Counted from the first letter of the stretch, positions 19,501 to 28,618 are shown. The stretch is 64,000 nt of DNA from Mucilaginibacter sp. dw_454 (GCF_018449775.1 NZ_JAAVVB010000003.1:310001-374000); one strand, 5' to 3'. The notes: generated by a model from the sequence alone, not told the origin. A program made the numbers and translations.

Positions 19501-20254
19501 CAGCTGCAGATGTCGCGTCTAAATAACTCAAATTATATACGCTATCGTAATTGGCATTGATATTTAGCGACGACTGGGTGGTGCTAGCAGTTCTGTCAAA
19601 TACAAAAACATTATAATACCCTGTTACAGATCTTTCAATCCTTATTTGGTAAGTATCTTTATTATTGGGCATAGCTACATCCCACAATACCCTGTATTGA
19701 CTGGCTATAGTGCCATATCTTTGCCGGCCCTCTAACTTGCCGCCCACCTGCGTAACATAGATCCCCATTTTAGTTGATCCAGACAGGCTGCTAATCAACC
19801 AATATCTCCAGGAGTCGCTTCCGGCAACCATACTGGTAGAAGTTGCGTCGGGGTCAACGGTTGCTGCGCCGCTGGTATTTTTATAATCAAACTCCCACTC
19901 CCATGGCGCGCTGTTTAAACTAAGATTAGCGGCAGTGGCAGAGTTGTTTATAAAATTCCATGTAATGGTTCCTAAGGTTGAGCTGCCTACGGTTGAAAAA
20001 CTGTTGGTAGAATTTAAAGAGGATGCAGAAGCAAGTTTAATAGCAGCAGGTGTAGTTTGCGATGTTGCGCATGATGGGAAATAGGTAGTTGGGCTGGCTG
20101 TTCCGGTTGTGGCAGACTCTAAGTTATTATAATAATATTGTCTGGGTGTATTTGTGCCATCGTAAGATTCTTGCGCAAATGAAATTTCAAAACAAAACAA
20201 ATTGCAAAGCGTCAGCAAGAGAGCAGTAAAATATTTTAGTATCGGCTTTTTCAA
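16586..20254 (-). CDS. T9SS type A sorting domain surface protein, 1222 aa
   Basis: Exported protein with signal peptide MKKPILKYFTALLLTLCNLF... ending near FAQ. The N-terminal 500 residues are rich in Ser, Thr, Tyr and Asn and contain segments resembling a beta-sandwich carbohydrate- or adhesion-type fold (WEWEFDYKN, SWRYWLISS). I cannot name a domain there. Residues about 605-1222 are homologous to the end of the giant protein at 8885 (RGYRLLSSPVS, LVGNPYPSSIDW, YNEDADYMKGN). The C-terminus is a type A sorting domain (ISVYPNPAQSTLNL ... GKSTFVKL). Both proteins share identical design at their ends, implying shared export and a common ancestor. Confidence 0.85.
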   Translation of the reverse strand: MKKPILKYFTALLLTLCNLFCFEISFAQESYDGTNTPRQYYYNNLESATTGTASPTTYFPSCATSQTTPAAIKLASASSLNSTNSFSTVGSSTLGTITWNFINNSATAANLSLNSAPWEWEFDYKNTSGAATVDPDATSTSMVAGSDSWRYWLISSLSGSTKMGIYVTQVGGKLEGRQRYGTIASQYRVLWDVAMPNNKDTYQIRIERSVTGYYNVFVFDRTASTTQSSLNINANYDSVYNLSYLDATSAAADRFQFDNFNFYQVRLDYLPISGNGVSSPLYPGMGTAILYGMNLCARGDIVMGRLVIDYNSGLANIIGINVPGYLYETSTLPLSTSGLSPIMTYTLQNNGASSQQDLSGLNLRYYNGGNTDGSTGHITYYFLTAAVMSTFTTPYPSSVSYSVSNTNNDSYSQFFNSSSPYSSNSSSSVSAPINNGDLWEWTGLTAATWTTQKAWKKDNTITASSIGPSATTDIVKIGVTQYSSSTVQPQLPSDITVSSLEIGPFGSNTSTTTPVSIDFAGHKLTVNNGLTIDAGATLTLQNTSATVGNLAVAGTSTMASTATMTWPTTTTNGIAVTNTGTFTLVSDASGAASIGAMTATSSITGTIIVQRYLTGGLANSRGYRLLSSPVSVSSSSLIIPNLSYINNGSYTTGTGGTGSGFSAPSNGGPTLYFYRENIAPNNSNFTSGNFRGVSNITGSTFSFDGGIDASATLPAGNGFMFFFRGSKATSNPYVSSTIAKATTFSSSGYLNQGDVKVRDWFNPTVTDFTLSYNPSKNSVTAGYHLVGNPYPSSIDWDKVSASNAGVGATIYIYNPTKKTYATYLAGTPLGVGTNFNASTGNNIISSGQGFFVTVTNTSTTLTFHESNKSTTQVSSSALSLATATTAPDVQPKYLSVELFKDSTASEDALILFKPSAKAAYVYNEDADYMKGNSAVNLSTRSSDNIALAINQMNFPSSSQVIPLNVNMTAAGNYQIKLLTAKNIPAAYDVWLMDAYKKDSLDLKNNPVYTFEANVDTNTYGNHRFSLVIRQNVALTVHLLSFDAVKSTNDVKLKWTAENEADYTGYVVERSTDGGKTFKVIDSLTSAGLGTYNDLDPSPILGTNYYRLKQTDVAGNVSYSNIVKIMYANVLNTVLANSNISVYPNPAQSTLNLTVTGSNNNDLVAATYKISIVNSSGMLVKTATSTSGSWQAQIDNLMPGTYFIQVINSKNNTLTGKSTFVKL

Positions 20255-20662
20255 TTTGTACTAGTATGAGTCTAACTCGTGCATAAAGGCAAAAATTATG
20301 CAAAATATGGCCTGTGATAGCTAAAATTCAAGTATTTGCGTTATTTGAACCTTGTCTTTTTTGACTTACGAACTTATGGTGATAATAATTTAATTATAGC
20401 GATAGTAATTTTATCCCCAACACGGGTAAAAAAATACCCATTTTAGAATCGATACAGATCGCTAATTACCAACTATACGTAAATTTGAAGTTGATAGTCT
20501 TGACCTACTCCATCTTAGAGTAAGGTTTTTAATACCGCTGATAAGTAGGTTATTATGGGGATATAAAAATTTAAATGTTGGCGTTTTAATATTTCATAAA
20601 ATGCATAAAAATGTGCAAACTTGTTGTTGGTTAAACTTTGTGTAACCCTATTAAATTCTTAT
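20255..20662. other. Divergent intergenic region between T9SS proteins
   Basis: About 400 AT-rich bases between divergent start codons. A TAAATTTG at 20480-20487 matches the -7 consensus on the plus strand but is 176 bases before the protease ATG and has no -33 partner. No ORF, tRNA or strong dyad was seen. Confidence 0.4.
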
Positions 20663-23600
20663 ATGAATAAATTTTACCGCGGGGCGATTTTATGTGTGTT
20701 AATGGCGTTTGCGGGCCATGCTTTTGGCCAACAGATATTGGTTACGGAAGCAAAGAAAAAAGAACTTAACGATATATCGGTTAAGGCTGGTAATAGCTTT
20801 GCCAAAAGCCACCAAAAAGCTATGGCACAGGCGCGGGCACATGGTTGGTATTTAAATCGTAAAACACGTAACGGGGGGCGTATGGCGCTGCAGAGCATCA
20901 CTAATTTGGGTTTCCCTAAATACGTGTCGACCAACGATAATGTGGACGCGGCTGCAACTACCGGAACAAAACAAGTGCAACCTGGCGGGTCAACTGGTCT
21001 TAACTTATCAGGTTCGAGCGCGTTTTTAGCTAATAAGCTGGCCATGTGGGACGGCGGATGGCCGCTGTCGACACACCAGGAATTTGCCGGTAAAACGTTT
21101 ACTCCAAAAGATACTTCGACAGTTGGCGACCATCCAACCCACGTGGCCGGCACGCTGATGGCTAAAGGTGTTTATGCCCCGGCCAAAGGCATGGCTCCGG
21201 ATATGGGTACGCTCATATCTTATGATTTTGAAAATGATGTGGCCGAAATGAGTCGCGAAGCGCCGAATTTGCTTTTATCCAATCACTCTTATGGCGATGT
21301 GGCCGGTTGGGATTATGACGATACACAGCAACATTGGATATGGTATGGGTTACCCGGTGATACGGTAGACTATGCTTTCGGTTTTTATGATGACCGGACA
21401 GCAGCGTGGGACAAAATTGCCTACAATGCGCCTTATTACCTGATTGTTGAATCATCTGGCAATAGCCGTGGTTATCCCGGCCCGGCTGTAGGGCAAAACT
21501 ATTATGGCTTTTCCAGCCGCACCAACCCCTCAATTGTACTTAAAGGGCCACGACCCGCTGATATTAGCAGTAACACTGGCTATGACATCATCAGCACTAC
21601 AGGTACCGCAAAAAATATTTTGACGGTAGGTGCCGTTAATCCGCTGCCAAACGGGCCCGCGGGTAGTTCCAGTATTTCGATAGCCAGTTTTAGTAGCATA
21701 GGTCCGACAGATGATGGCCGGATTAAGCCTGATATAGTAGGCGACGGTGTTAATATTTTGTCGACGGGAAGCGACAGCCCAACTGCTTACAGTTCTGAGG
21801 ATGGCACATCTTTTTCGGCACCAAATGTAACGGGGTCGCTGCTGCTGTTGCAAGAGTATTACGCCAAAAAAAATGGCGGCGCTTTCATGAAGGCGGCAAC
21901 ACTAAAGGGATTGGCTTGTGCTACCGCTATTGATGCAGGTAACGTAGGGCCTGATTATATTTTTGGCTGGGGGCTATTAAACATGCCTGCAGCTGCCCAG
22001 GTTATTACCGACAATAATACCAAAACGCTACTAAAAGAAACCACGCTTACGCAAGGGCAAACTCAAACTATAACGGTTGTTGCATCTGGAAACGGGCCGT
22101 TGATAGGTACAATATCATGGACAGACCCTGACGGAACACCCACTGCCGACGGCGTTATTAATAACAGAACACCTAAGTTGGTAAATGACCTGGATGTGCG
22201 TATCAGTGATGGCAGCACCACCTATATGCCCTGGGTATTAGACGTTAACAATCCTGCTGCACCTGCTACTAAAGGCGACAATATTCGCGATAATATCGAA
22301 CAGGTATACATCCCTACGGCTATCCCCGGCAAAACATATACCATAACGGTAACGCATAAGGGCACACTGCAGTCGGGATCGCAGCCTTACTCGCTGATAT
22401 TAACCGGCATAGGCGGTGCAACCTATTGCGCGTCTGGCCCATCTTCGTCTGCCGATTCAAGGATTAATAACGTAACCCTGGCTAATATAAACAACACACC
22501 GGCAGCCGGTTGCACAACCTATAGCGACTATACCAACCAAACCGCTACGCTTGAACAAGGCAAGGTTTACCCGCTTAGTTTAACATTGGGTACCTGCGGC
22601 GCTAACTTTAACAAGATTGCTAAGGTTTACATAGATTGGGACAGCAACGGCGTATTTGATGCTAATGAACTGGTTGCCACTACCGGCGTTATTAATGGCA
22701 CGGGCACTTATACTACAAATATAACTATACCCACAACGGTAATCCCCGGCAATTATAGCTTAATGCGTGTGGTACTGACCGAAACCAGCGATGCCAACGC
22801 CGTACAGCCTTGCGGAACTTATGCCAAAGGCGAAACGCAGGACTATCGCGTAATCTTTAGCCAAACCAGCAGCGATGCCGGTATTATGGCTATTGTTAAT
22901 CCGGTGGCATCGGGTACTTGTAATGGTGTTAACAATATCACCGTAACCGTTAAAAATTATGGCGGCGCCCCAATAACTAACATCCCGGTAACTGTTGCAA
23001 TTAAAGCGGCCGATGGCACGGTAACCAACATTACCGAAACTTATACCGCTACACTTAACCCGTTGCAGCAAGATAACTTTACGTTGAGCAGTACATTTAA
23101 TTTTTTAGCTGGAGCAACTTATACCATAACGGCTGCTACTACTTATCCAAATGACCCTTTCAGCAGTAATAACCAGGTAACAGAAACAGCAGCTATCAGC
23201 ATCCCGGGCTCGCCCGACAGCTTATCGGCAGTTTATTGTAATAACCTTAACCAATATATATTATCAGGTAAGGGCGACGGCACTTTATTTTGGTATAAAA
23301 ATATTGGCGACGCGTTACCAATTGCTTACAGCAATTATGCGCTTACCTCAACCGCGCCGGTAAACAATATCTATTACGCGGGTTTAAACGATTTTACAGC
23401 GGCTGTTGGCCCGGCTACTAAAAACGTATTTACCGGTGGCGGGTATAATCAATTTACCCCGGCAATACAAGTGTACACCGCTGTGCCTGCCATTATTCAA
23501 ACTGCAAAATTGTACATTGGTAACCCGGGAGTAATTGAATTTGATGTTACCGACCAATTTGGAAAGAAAGTGTCGACAGTTTCAATTAATGCTACTGCCA

Positions 23601-24403
23601 CCCGCTCAACACCAGGGCCGGGCGCTCAGGTTGACGATCCGAATGACCAGGGCCGGGTTTACAATTTAAATTTACTGCTGCCTGCCGCAGGCACTTATAC
23701 TATTACACCTGTTTACGATGCTACGGTAACGCTTTATCGTAACAATGCGGGTGTTACGGGGTATCCGTTTAATGCAGCGGGGATATTTAAAATAACAGGC
23801 AATACCGCTATCCCGGATGCGGGCACCGACACTACCTACTACAAAGGATTTTACTATTATTTGTACGATTTAAAAGTTAAAAGTGCAGGGTGTACCACTG
23901 GCGAAAGGGTATCGGTTACCGTAGAAAAGCCAATTATAACGCAATCGGGTATCACGTTAAACTCAAATTATGCTTCGGGCAATCAATGGTATTTAGATGG
24001 CAAAATAATAAACGGCGCCACCGGCCAAACGTATACGCCAACGCAAAGTGGACAATACCAGGTAATTGTAACCACAAATTCGGCTTGCCAACAACAGTCG
24101 GATACCTATAATTATGTGCTGCTTGCGCTGCACCCTGGTACAGATACGGATATTGGTTTAGTAGTTTTCCCAACCCCGGCTAATAAGCAGCTTAATGTGA
24201 TTTTTGATGCTAAGGCTGCCGACAATCTGACATTGTCGCTGGTTAACAGTAAAGGCGCCATTGTGTATGCTAAAACCCAGTCTATATCGGCAGGAAACTT
24301 TAGCACCGTTATTAACGTGGCTAACCTGGCGCCCGGCGCCTACGTGCTCAGAACCATTTTGGGTACTAAGTTATACGGCAAAAAGGTATTGATCATAAGA
24401 TAG
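20663..24403 (+). CDS. Subtilisin-like (S8) serine protease with GEVED, CARDB-like and T9SS sorting domains
   Basis: Secreted endopeptidase of 1246 residues. The start MNKFYRGAIL was chosen because it opens a signal peptide ending FGQ; an upstream in-frame start only adds non-signal residues. The catalytic triad of the S8 family is visible: Asp130 (MWDGG), His157 (DHPTHVAGT) and Ser383 (GTSFSAP), with the oxyanion Asn266 (ESSGNS). A jelly-roll segment follows (about 470-595), then a GEVED-type domain (YIDWDSNGVFD ... CGTYAKGETQDYRV), a CARDB-like domain (about 740-850), more beta domains and a type A sorting domain (VVFPTPANKQLNV ... GKKVLIIR). Divergent from the surface-protein cluster, and possibly acting on proteins or on surface partners. 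Confidence 0.92.
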   Translation: MNKFYRGAILCVLMAFAGHAFGQQILVTEAKKKELNDISVKAGNSFAKSHQKAMAQARAHGWYLNRKTRNGGRMALQSITNLGFPKYVSTNDNVDAAATTGTKQVQPGGSTGLNLSGSSAFLANKLAMWDGGWPLSTHQEFAGKTFTPKDTSTVGDHPTHVAGTLMAKGVYAPAKGMAPDMGTLISYDFENDVAEMSREAPNLLLSNHSYGDVAGWDYDDTQQHWIWYGLPGDTVDYAFGFYDDRTAAWDKIAYNAPYYLIVESSGNSRGYPGPAVGQNYYGFSSRTNPSIVLKGPRPADISSNTGYDIISTTGTAKNILTVGAVNPLPNGPAGSSSISIASFSSIGPTDDGRIKPDIVGDGVNILSTGSDSPTAYSSEDGTSFSAPNVTGSLLLLQEYYAKKNGGAFMKAATLKGLACATAIDAGNVGPDYIFGWGLLNMPAAAQVITDNNTKTLLKETTLTQGQTQTITVVASGNGPLIGTISWTDPDGTPTADGVINNRTPKLVNDLDVRISDGSTTYMPWVLDVNNPAAPATKGDNIRDNIEQVYIPTAIPGKTYTITVTHKGTLQSGSQPYSLILTGIGGATYCASGPSSSADSRINNVTLANINNTPAAGCTTYSDYTNQTATLEQGKVYPLSLTLGTCGANFNKIAKVYIDWDSNGVFDANELVATTGVINGTGTYTTNITIPTTVIPGNYSLMRVVLTETSDANAVQPCGTYAKGETQDYRVIFSQTSSDAGIMAIVNPVASGTCNGVNNITVTVKNYGGAPITNIPVTVAIKAADGTVTNITETYTATLNPLQQDNFTLSSTFNFLAGATYTITAATTYPNDPFSSNNQVTETAAISIPGSPDSLSAVYCNNLNQYILSGKGDGTLFWYKNIGDALPIAYSNYALTSTAPVNNIYYAGLNDFTAAVGPATKNVFTGGGYNQFTPAIQVYTAVPAIIQTAKLYIGNPGVIEFDVTDQFGKKVSTVSINATATRSTPGPGAQVDDPNDQGRVYNLNLLLPAAGTYTITPVYDATVTLYRNNAGVTGYPFNAAGIFKITGNTAIPDAGTDTTYYKGFYYYLYDLKVKSAGCTTGERVSVTVEKPIITQSGITLNSNYASGNQWYLDGKIINGATGQTYTPTQSGQYQVIVTTNSACQQQSDTYNYVLLALHPGTDTDIGLVVFPTPANKQLNVIFDAKAADNLTLSLVNSKGAIVYAKTQSISAGNFSTVINVANLAPGAYVLRTILGTKLYGKKVLIIR

Positions 24404-24406
24404 ACT

Positions 24407-24529
24407 GCACCCCTCCCCAAAGGGGAGGGCTTTAAAATTGTTTTATATTAAAAAAGGCTCTCATTTGGAGAGCCTTTTTCTTTTAAGATATCGTAAGCCC
24501 TCCCCTTTGGGGAGGGTTGGGTGGGGTCG
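24407..24529. repeat. Family E repeat enclosing a terminator
   Basis: GC arms (CCCCTCCCCAAAGGGGAGGG on the left, GCCCTCCCCTTTGGGGAGGG on the right) flank a clear hairpin AAAAAGGCTCTC / GAGAGCCTTTTT at about 24451-24479. It starts just after the protease stop and ends against the stop of the beta-barrel gene, so it probably terminates both. Confidence 0.8.
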
Positions 24530-25027
24530 CTATTTAAACACATATTTAACGCCCAGCCCCGGTGCCAGGTCAACAAACGGGCCGCTAATCAATTCTATCC
24601 TTGGGTTAAGATCAAGGCTTACTGCAATGGGCGATTGCGGGATGATATACTCCAGCCCCACAACCCCATCTACACCTAATAACACCTGTGCGCTATCGTA
24701 ATAATGATATTCGCCATCAAAAGTACGGTAAGAACCCTGGCCAATTGAGCCAATATGGGCACCAAAACCGTAGTAAAATTTAAGTGCGGGTACATTAAAT
24801 GCCTCCTGGTTAATTTCATACAAACCGCTAAAAACAACGCCATGCTGCCTGAACCCGATAACGCCCTCCAGCGAAATATCCTTGTTCATAAAATATTTAC
24901 CGGATATACCATTTTCATATCCGCCAAATTTTAAACCGGCTGCAATAGTATAATCCTGGGCCTGCGATCGCGTAGCAAAAAATAAAGAAGCAAATGCAAT
25001 AAGTAGTGTATAAGTTAAGTTTTTCAT
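24530..25027 (-). CDS. Outer-membrane beta-barrel-like protein, 165 aa
   Basis: The start MKNLTYTLLI was chosen because it begins a signal peptide (ending about SQAQ, residue 23); a longer frame upstream adds 33 residues without features. The mature part alternates polar and hydrophobic residues, as in strands of a small barrel: YTIAAGLKFGG, DISLEGVIGFRQHG, LKFYYGFGAHIG, VVGLEYIIP, and an aromatic end VKYVFK. No named family can be assigned. It is divergent from the MarR gene. Confidence 0.7.
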   Translation of the reverse strand: MKNLTYTLLIAFASLFFATRSQAQDYTIAAGLKFGGYENGISGKYFMNKDISLEGVIGFRQHGVVFSGLYEINQEAFNVPALKFYYGFGAHIGSIGQGSYRTFDGEYHYYDSAQVLLGVDGVVGLEYIIPQSPIAVSLDLNPRIELISGPFVDLAPGLGVKYVFK

Positions 25028-25168
25028 GTTAGTATAACGGTGTGTTTTTAAATTTATGGTAATGACCGGCAAAATATCGAATGGTTTAACAACAGTTAAG
25101 GCTTTTGGTTTAGCCAGTAGTTTCATAAAAATTACTTACACTTGCTTATTCAAACAGTAATTGAGCAG

Positions 25169-25627
25169 ATGCCTTCGCACATAAAACATCAGGAAACCAT
25201 TGACTACTTTTTGAAAATAGTTTGGCAAACTGTGGCTAACCGGTACAATGCGCTTGTTGCTGATTTTGGCATAACGCAGTCTATTGGTTATCTGTTGATT
25301 AATATTGATGAGGAGGAGGGTACCACGGTATCGCAGGCGGCGGCGCTGCTGGGCTTAAAATCAACCAGTTTATCGCGGATGCTTAACCAACTGGAGGCAA
25401 CAGGCCTCATCTATCGCGAATCGAACAAAGGCGATAAACGTTCGGTAAAAATTTACCTGACACCCCTGGGTAAAGAAAAACGCCACCTGGCGCGGGTAGT
25501 TGCCAAGCAGTTTAATAATTATTTAAATGCCCACATCAGCGAAGCAGATAAGGAATATTTGACCGACATGCTTAAAAAAATTAACCAGCTTACCCTTAAC
25601 TACAAGCCTGAAGGTAACCAGAAATAG
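25169..25627 (+). CDS. MarR-family transcriptional regulator
   Basis: DNA-binding regulator of 152 residues, usual for MarR proteins. The ATG at 25169 (MPSHIKHQ) is preferred over a TTG nine codons upstream. The winged helix is seen as VSQAAALLGLKSTSLSRMLNQLEATGLIYRES (about residues 55-86) followed by the wing DKRSVKIYLTPLG. N- and C-terminal helices should form the dimer. It is divergent from the beta-barrel gene, which could be its target, but no operator was identified. The ligand is unknown. Confidence 0.88.
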   Translation: MPSHIKHQETIDYFLKIVWQTVANRYNALVADFGITQSIGYLLINIDEEEGTTVSQAAALLGLKSTSLSRMLNQLEATGLIYRESNKGDKRSVKIYLTPLGKEKRHLARVVAKQFNNYLNAHISEADKEYLTDMLKKINQLTLNYKPEGNQK

Positions 25628-25710
25628 ACAATCAGTACACACTAACCCAAAATGATTGGCGTTTTAAATGTTAAAAAATGTTAACCTGCCATTTTTGAAT
25701 TATAAAAGAA

Positions 25711-25718
25711 TAAATTTG
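25711..25718 (+). promoter_or_regulatory. -7 box of first FKBP lipoprotein gene
   Basis: TAAATTTG matches TAnnTTTG and ends 15 bases before the chosen ATG at 25734. No -33 TTG at the normal distance. The position supports the downstream start, since an upstream in-frame ATG at 25668 would precede the box. Confidence 0.4.
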
Positions 25719-25733
25719 CCCATTGGAAACGTA

Positions 25734-26273
25734 ATGAACAGGGTAGTAGTAATTATATTGTTTTTTATAGCGGGTTTAACCGCTTGTAAGAAAGAAGACA
25801 ACGGTGGTTCGGTAGCGTATAAGGCACAAGCTGCTGAAGACGACTTACTTGTCAGCAATTTTTTAAAGGCCAACCCTACACTAACTGCAACAAAAATTGA
25901 TACATCCGGCGTATACTATGTTGTTGAGCAGCCCGGTACGGGCACTGACTTGTTTACCAACTCAACCCAGGTTACAGTTGGATATACCGGCCGGTTAATT
26001 AATAAAGATTTAACGGAGCAAGTATTTACCCAAACAAAAGATTCGACGAGTGATTTTCATCCATCGTTTGTCTTATCGCAGGTTATTTTGGGTTGGAGAT
26101 TAGGTATTCCTTTCGGAAAAAAGGGCGGAACTATACGATTATTAATACCTTCGCGTTACGCATACGGGCCCGCGGCACAACCGCTGGTTGGGGTGACATT
26201 TGGATTAAAGAATGGTTTACCTGCAAATGCAGTGGTTGATTTTGATATTACACTGTACGATGTTATTAACTAA
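25734..26273 (+). CDS. FKBP-type peptidyl-prolyl isomerase lipoprotein
   Basis: Lipoprotein of 179 residues beginning MNRVVVIILFFIAGLTACKK, whose lipobox places Cys at about residue 18. It catalyses cis-trans isomerisation of proline peptide bonds or acts as a chaperone in the periplasm. The single FKBP domain (about residues 65-178) shows VTVGYTGRLINK, a bulge with FTQTKD, the segment GWRLGIPFGKKGGTIRLLIPSRYAYG (the conserved G...G..IP..LAYG block) and a final strand VDFDITLYDV. An upstream in-frame start is disfavoured because it precedes the promoter box. The next gene encodes a related two-domain protein. Confidence 0.85.
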   Translation: MNRVVVIILFFIAGLTACKKEDNGGSVAYKAQAAEDDLLVSNFLKANPTLTATKIDTSGVYYVVEQPGTGTDLFTNSTQVTVGYTGRLINKDLTEQVFTQTKDSTSDFHPSFVLSQVILGWRLGIPFGKKGGTIRLLIPSRYAYGPAAQPLVGVTFGLKNGLPANAVVDFDITLYDVIN

Positions 26274-26377
26274 TAAAATACGCTGTGCTTAATGCACCGC
26301 TTAATGATAAAATAGCTTAAAAAGCATAAGTCCGGATTAAAATAAATTGGCCGGATGTTATGATACAATACACACAA

Positions 26378-27304
26378 ATGAAAAGAACTACTACGCTTTT
26401 GTTATTATTTGGTTTGATAGCCCTGGCAGCTTGCCGAAAAGACAAGTATGACCCCTCTATTAATCAATATGATGACGACCAGATTAAGGCTTATATTACT
26501 GCCAATGGCTTAACCGGTATGACCCGCGATACATCGGGCATTTATTATAAATTGATAGATCCGGGAAAAGATACCGTGTTACAGTATACCAGTAACGTAG
26601 ATATGGTTTTTACAGTAAAGAGTATTGATAACAAATATATATCAACAGACTCAATAGCTAACCACTACGACGGTTTCCTGGGTCATATATCCACTACAAC
26701 CAGCCCTATAGGTTTAGGTACTACCGGGTTGCAGGAGGCTGTTAAGAATATTGTAAATCATAATGGTGGCATAGCTCGCCTTATTGTACCCTCTCGTTTA
26801 GCTTATGGCGTTAACGGTACGGGTGTAGGTAGTAGCTCAAACACAGCCGGCCGTATTGCAGGTAATCAATGTTTAGATTATTATGTACACATAATTGGCG
26901 ACGCAGCTGCCCAATTAGCTTATGATCAATTGCTGATTAAAAAATACATAGCCGACAATAACTTAACCAACATGAAGCAAGACCCTGCCGGCTATTGGTA
27001 CGGTATAGACGAGCCTGGATTGAGCACCACACCAATTACAGATAACAGTAGCATAATTGTAACTTATACTGCACAGTTACTAAACGCTACAATAGCCAGT
27101 CAGTTTAATGGTGTAGGGGGTACTTCATTTGACGTACCTGACCTTATACCGGGTGTGCGACTTGGATTAGAGAAATACGGAACTACCGGTGCATTGATAA
27201 CCTTCCTGTTTCCGTCGGTTTTTGCTTACGGCAAGGCAACTACCACCATACCGCCAAACAGTGTTTTTAGGTATGATACACGTATAATTAGTATTTCAAA
27301 CTAA
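26378..27304 (+). CDS. Two-domain FKBP-type lipoprotein
   Basis: Lipoprotein of 308 residues (MKRTTTLLLLFGLIALAACRKD, lipobox LAAC). It contains two FKBP-like units in tandem. The first lies at about residues 45-170, with DGFLGHISTTTSPIGLG in place of the usual substrate loop and LIVPSRLAYG. The second lies at about 185-308, with IIVTYTAQLLN, PGVRLGLEKYG and FLFPSVFAYG. Both are degenerate relative to active isomerases, so a folding or chaperone role without catalysis is possible. An ATG at 26360 would only add six residues. The stop overlaps the photolyase stop by four bases in convergent orientation. Same-strand neighbour of another FKBP gene. Confidence 0.82.
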   Translation: MKRTTTLLLLFGLIALAACRKDKYDPSINQYDDDQIKAYITANGLTGMTRDTSGIYYKLIDPGKDTVLQYTSNVDMVFTVKSIDNKYISTDSIANHYDGFLGHISTTTSPIGLGTTGLQEAVKNIVNHNGGIARLIVPSRLAYGVNGTGVGSSSNTAGRIAGNQCLDYYVHIIGDAAAQLAYDQLLIKKYIADNNLTNMKQDPAGYWYGIDEPGLSTTPITDNSSIIVTYTAQLLNATIASQFNGVGGTSFDVPDLIPGVRLGLEKYGTTGALITFLFPSVFAYGKATTTIPPNSVFRYDTRIISISN

Positions 27305-28608
27305 CGACTAAGCGCTTGTTTAAAAGCTTTTAAACAGCGGTCTCGTGCGAAAGCATGATCTACAATGGGTTTTGGATATTTGCTGAAGTCGGCATATTCC
27401 GGGACCCATTTTTTTATGTAAGTTAAATCCGGGTCAAAACGTTTAGTTTGCGCATCCGGGCTAAAAATGCGGAAATACGGTGCGGCATCGGTACCCGATC
27501 CGGCAGCCCACTGCCAGCCACCCACATTGCTGGCCATTTCATAATCCAGTAGCTTCGAAGCAAAGTAATGCTCGCCCCAGCGCCAGTCTATCAGCAAATC
27601 TTTAGTTAAAAAGCTGGCCGTTAACATGCGGATGCGATTATGCATAAAACCGGTTGCGTTCAGCTCGCGCATGCCGGCATCAACCAATGGATAACCGGTT
27701 TCACCCTTGCACCAGGCCTCAAATTGTTTTTCATCGTTGATCCATTTAATTCGATCGAAACCGGGTTTAAAAGCCTTGGTAGCCGTTTCCGGGAAATGAT
27801 GTAAGATCATCATATAAAACTCGCGCCAGATCAATTCATTCAGCCAGTTTTTTTCGTGCGCCTGATTGGCATCGGTAGCTACTTTACGAATGCTAACCGT
27901 GCCAAAACGTAAATGTATGCCAATATGCGAAGTGCCTTTTACGGCCGGATAATCGCGTTTTTCAGCATACCCATCAATAACAGTTTTATAGCTTTTTGCG
28001 GGAACAGACTGCTGGCTGAGTTCAAAACCCATGTCTTTTAATGTTGGCAGGAGTAGGTGCTTTGTTGGGAGCAGGTTCTTTAAATATTTTTTTGTGGGAT
28101 ATGATTTCAGGTAAAAGTCATTCAACTTTTGCGTCCATTTACGGCTGTAAGGGGTGAAGACGGTGTATGGCTTACCATCGTCTTTGGTTACTTCATCCTT
28201 TTCAAATATTACCTGGTCCTTGTAAGTTTTAAATTCGATGTTGTGTTTATGTAGTAACTGGCTAATGGTTTCATCGCGGGTTTCAGCATAAGGCTCATAA
28301 TCGTGATTGGTGTAAACCGCCGCAACATCATATTCTTTTAATACTTTGTGCCAGGCTTGCTTTACATCGTTATAAATAACCAGCAGGCTGCTGCCGTGAG
28401 CTTGCAGTTCTTCTTGTAGTTCTTTTATGGTATCATAAATAAAAGTTACGCGGGTGTCTTGCTTGTTGTCAAGCTTATCCAGTATCGCCGGGTCAAAAAT
28501 AAACAGACACAACACCGGGTTGCCGCTTTTTAGCGCGTGATAGAGGCCTGCATTGTCGTCCAATCGCAAGTCTCGTCTAAACCAGAAGATGGTGGTTTTT
28601 TGTGTCAT
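27301..28608 (-). CDS. phrB: Deoxyribodipyrimidine photolyase (class I-like)
   Basis: Flavoprotein that uses blue light to split cyclobutane pyrimidine dimers in DNA. It has about 435 residues starting MTQKTTIFWFRRDLRLDDN, the standard N-terminal antenna-domain strand. An ATG three codons upstream is also possible. The C-terminal FAD domain shows the family blocks CKGETGYPLVDAGMRELN, GFMHNRIRMLTASFL and WAAGSGTDAAPYFRIFSP, with the tryptophans expected for electron transfer. Family membership is clear; class I rather than cryptochrome is inferred from these blocks. It stands alone on the minus strand, sharing the last four bases with the FKBP gene. Confidence 0.93.
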   Translation of the reverse strand: MTQKTTIFWFRRDLRLDDNAGLYHALKSGNPVLCLFIFDPAILDKLDNKQDTRVTFIYDTIKELQEELQAHGSSLLVIYNDVKQAWHKVLKEYDVAAVYTNHDYEPYAETRDETISQLLHKHNIEFKTYKDQVIFEKDEVTKDDGKPYTVFTPYSRKWTQKLNDFYLKSYPTKKYLKNLLPTKHLLLPTLKDMGFELSQQSVPAKSYKTVIDGYAEKRDYPAVKGTSHIGIHLRFGTVSIRKVATDANQAHEKNWLNELIWREFYMMILHHFPETATKAFKPGFDRIKWINDEKQFEAWCKGETGYPLVDAGMRELNATGFMHNRIRMLTASFLTKDLLIDWRWGEHYFASKLLDYEMASNVGGWQWAAGSGTDAAPYFRIFSPDAQTKRFDPDLTYIKKWVPEYADFSKYPKPIVDHAFARDRCLKAFKQALSR

Positions 28609-28618
28609 GATATTCATT

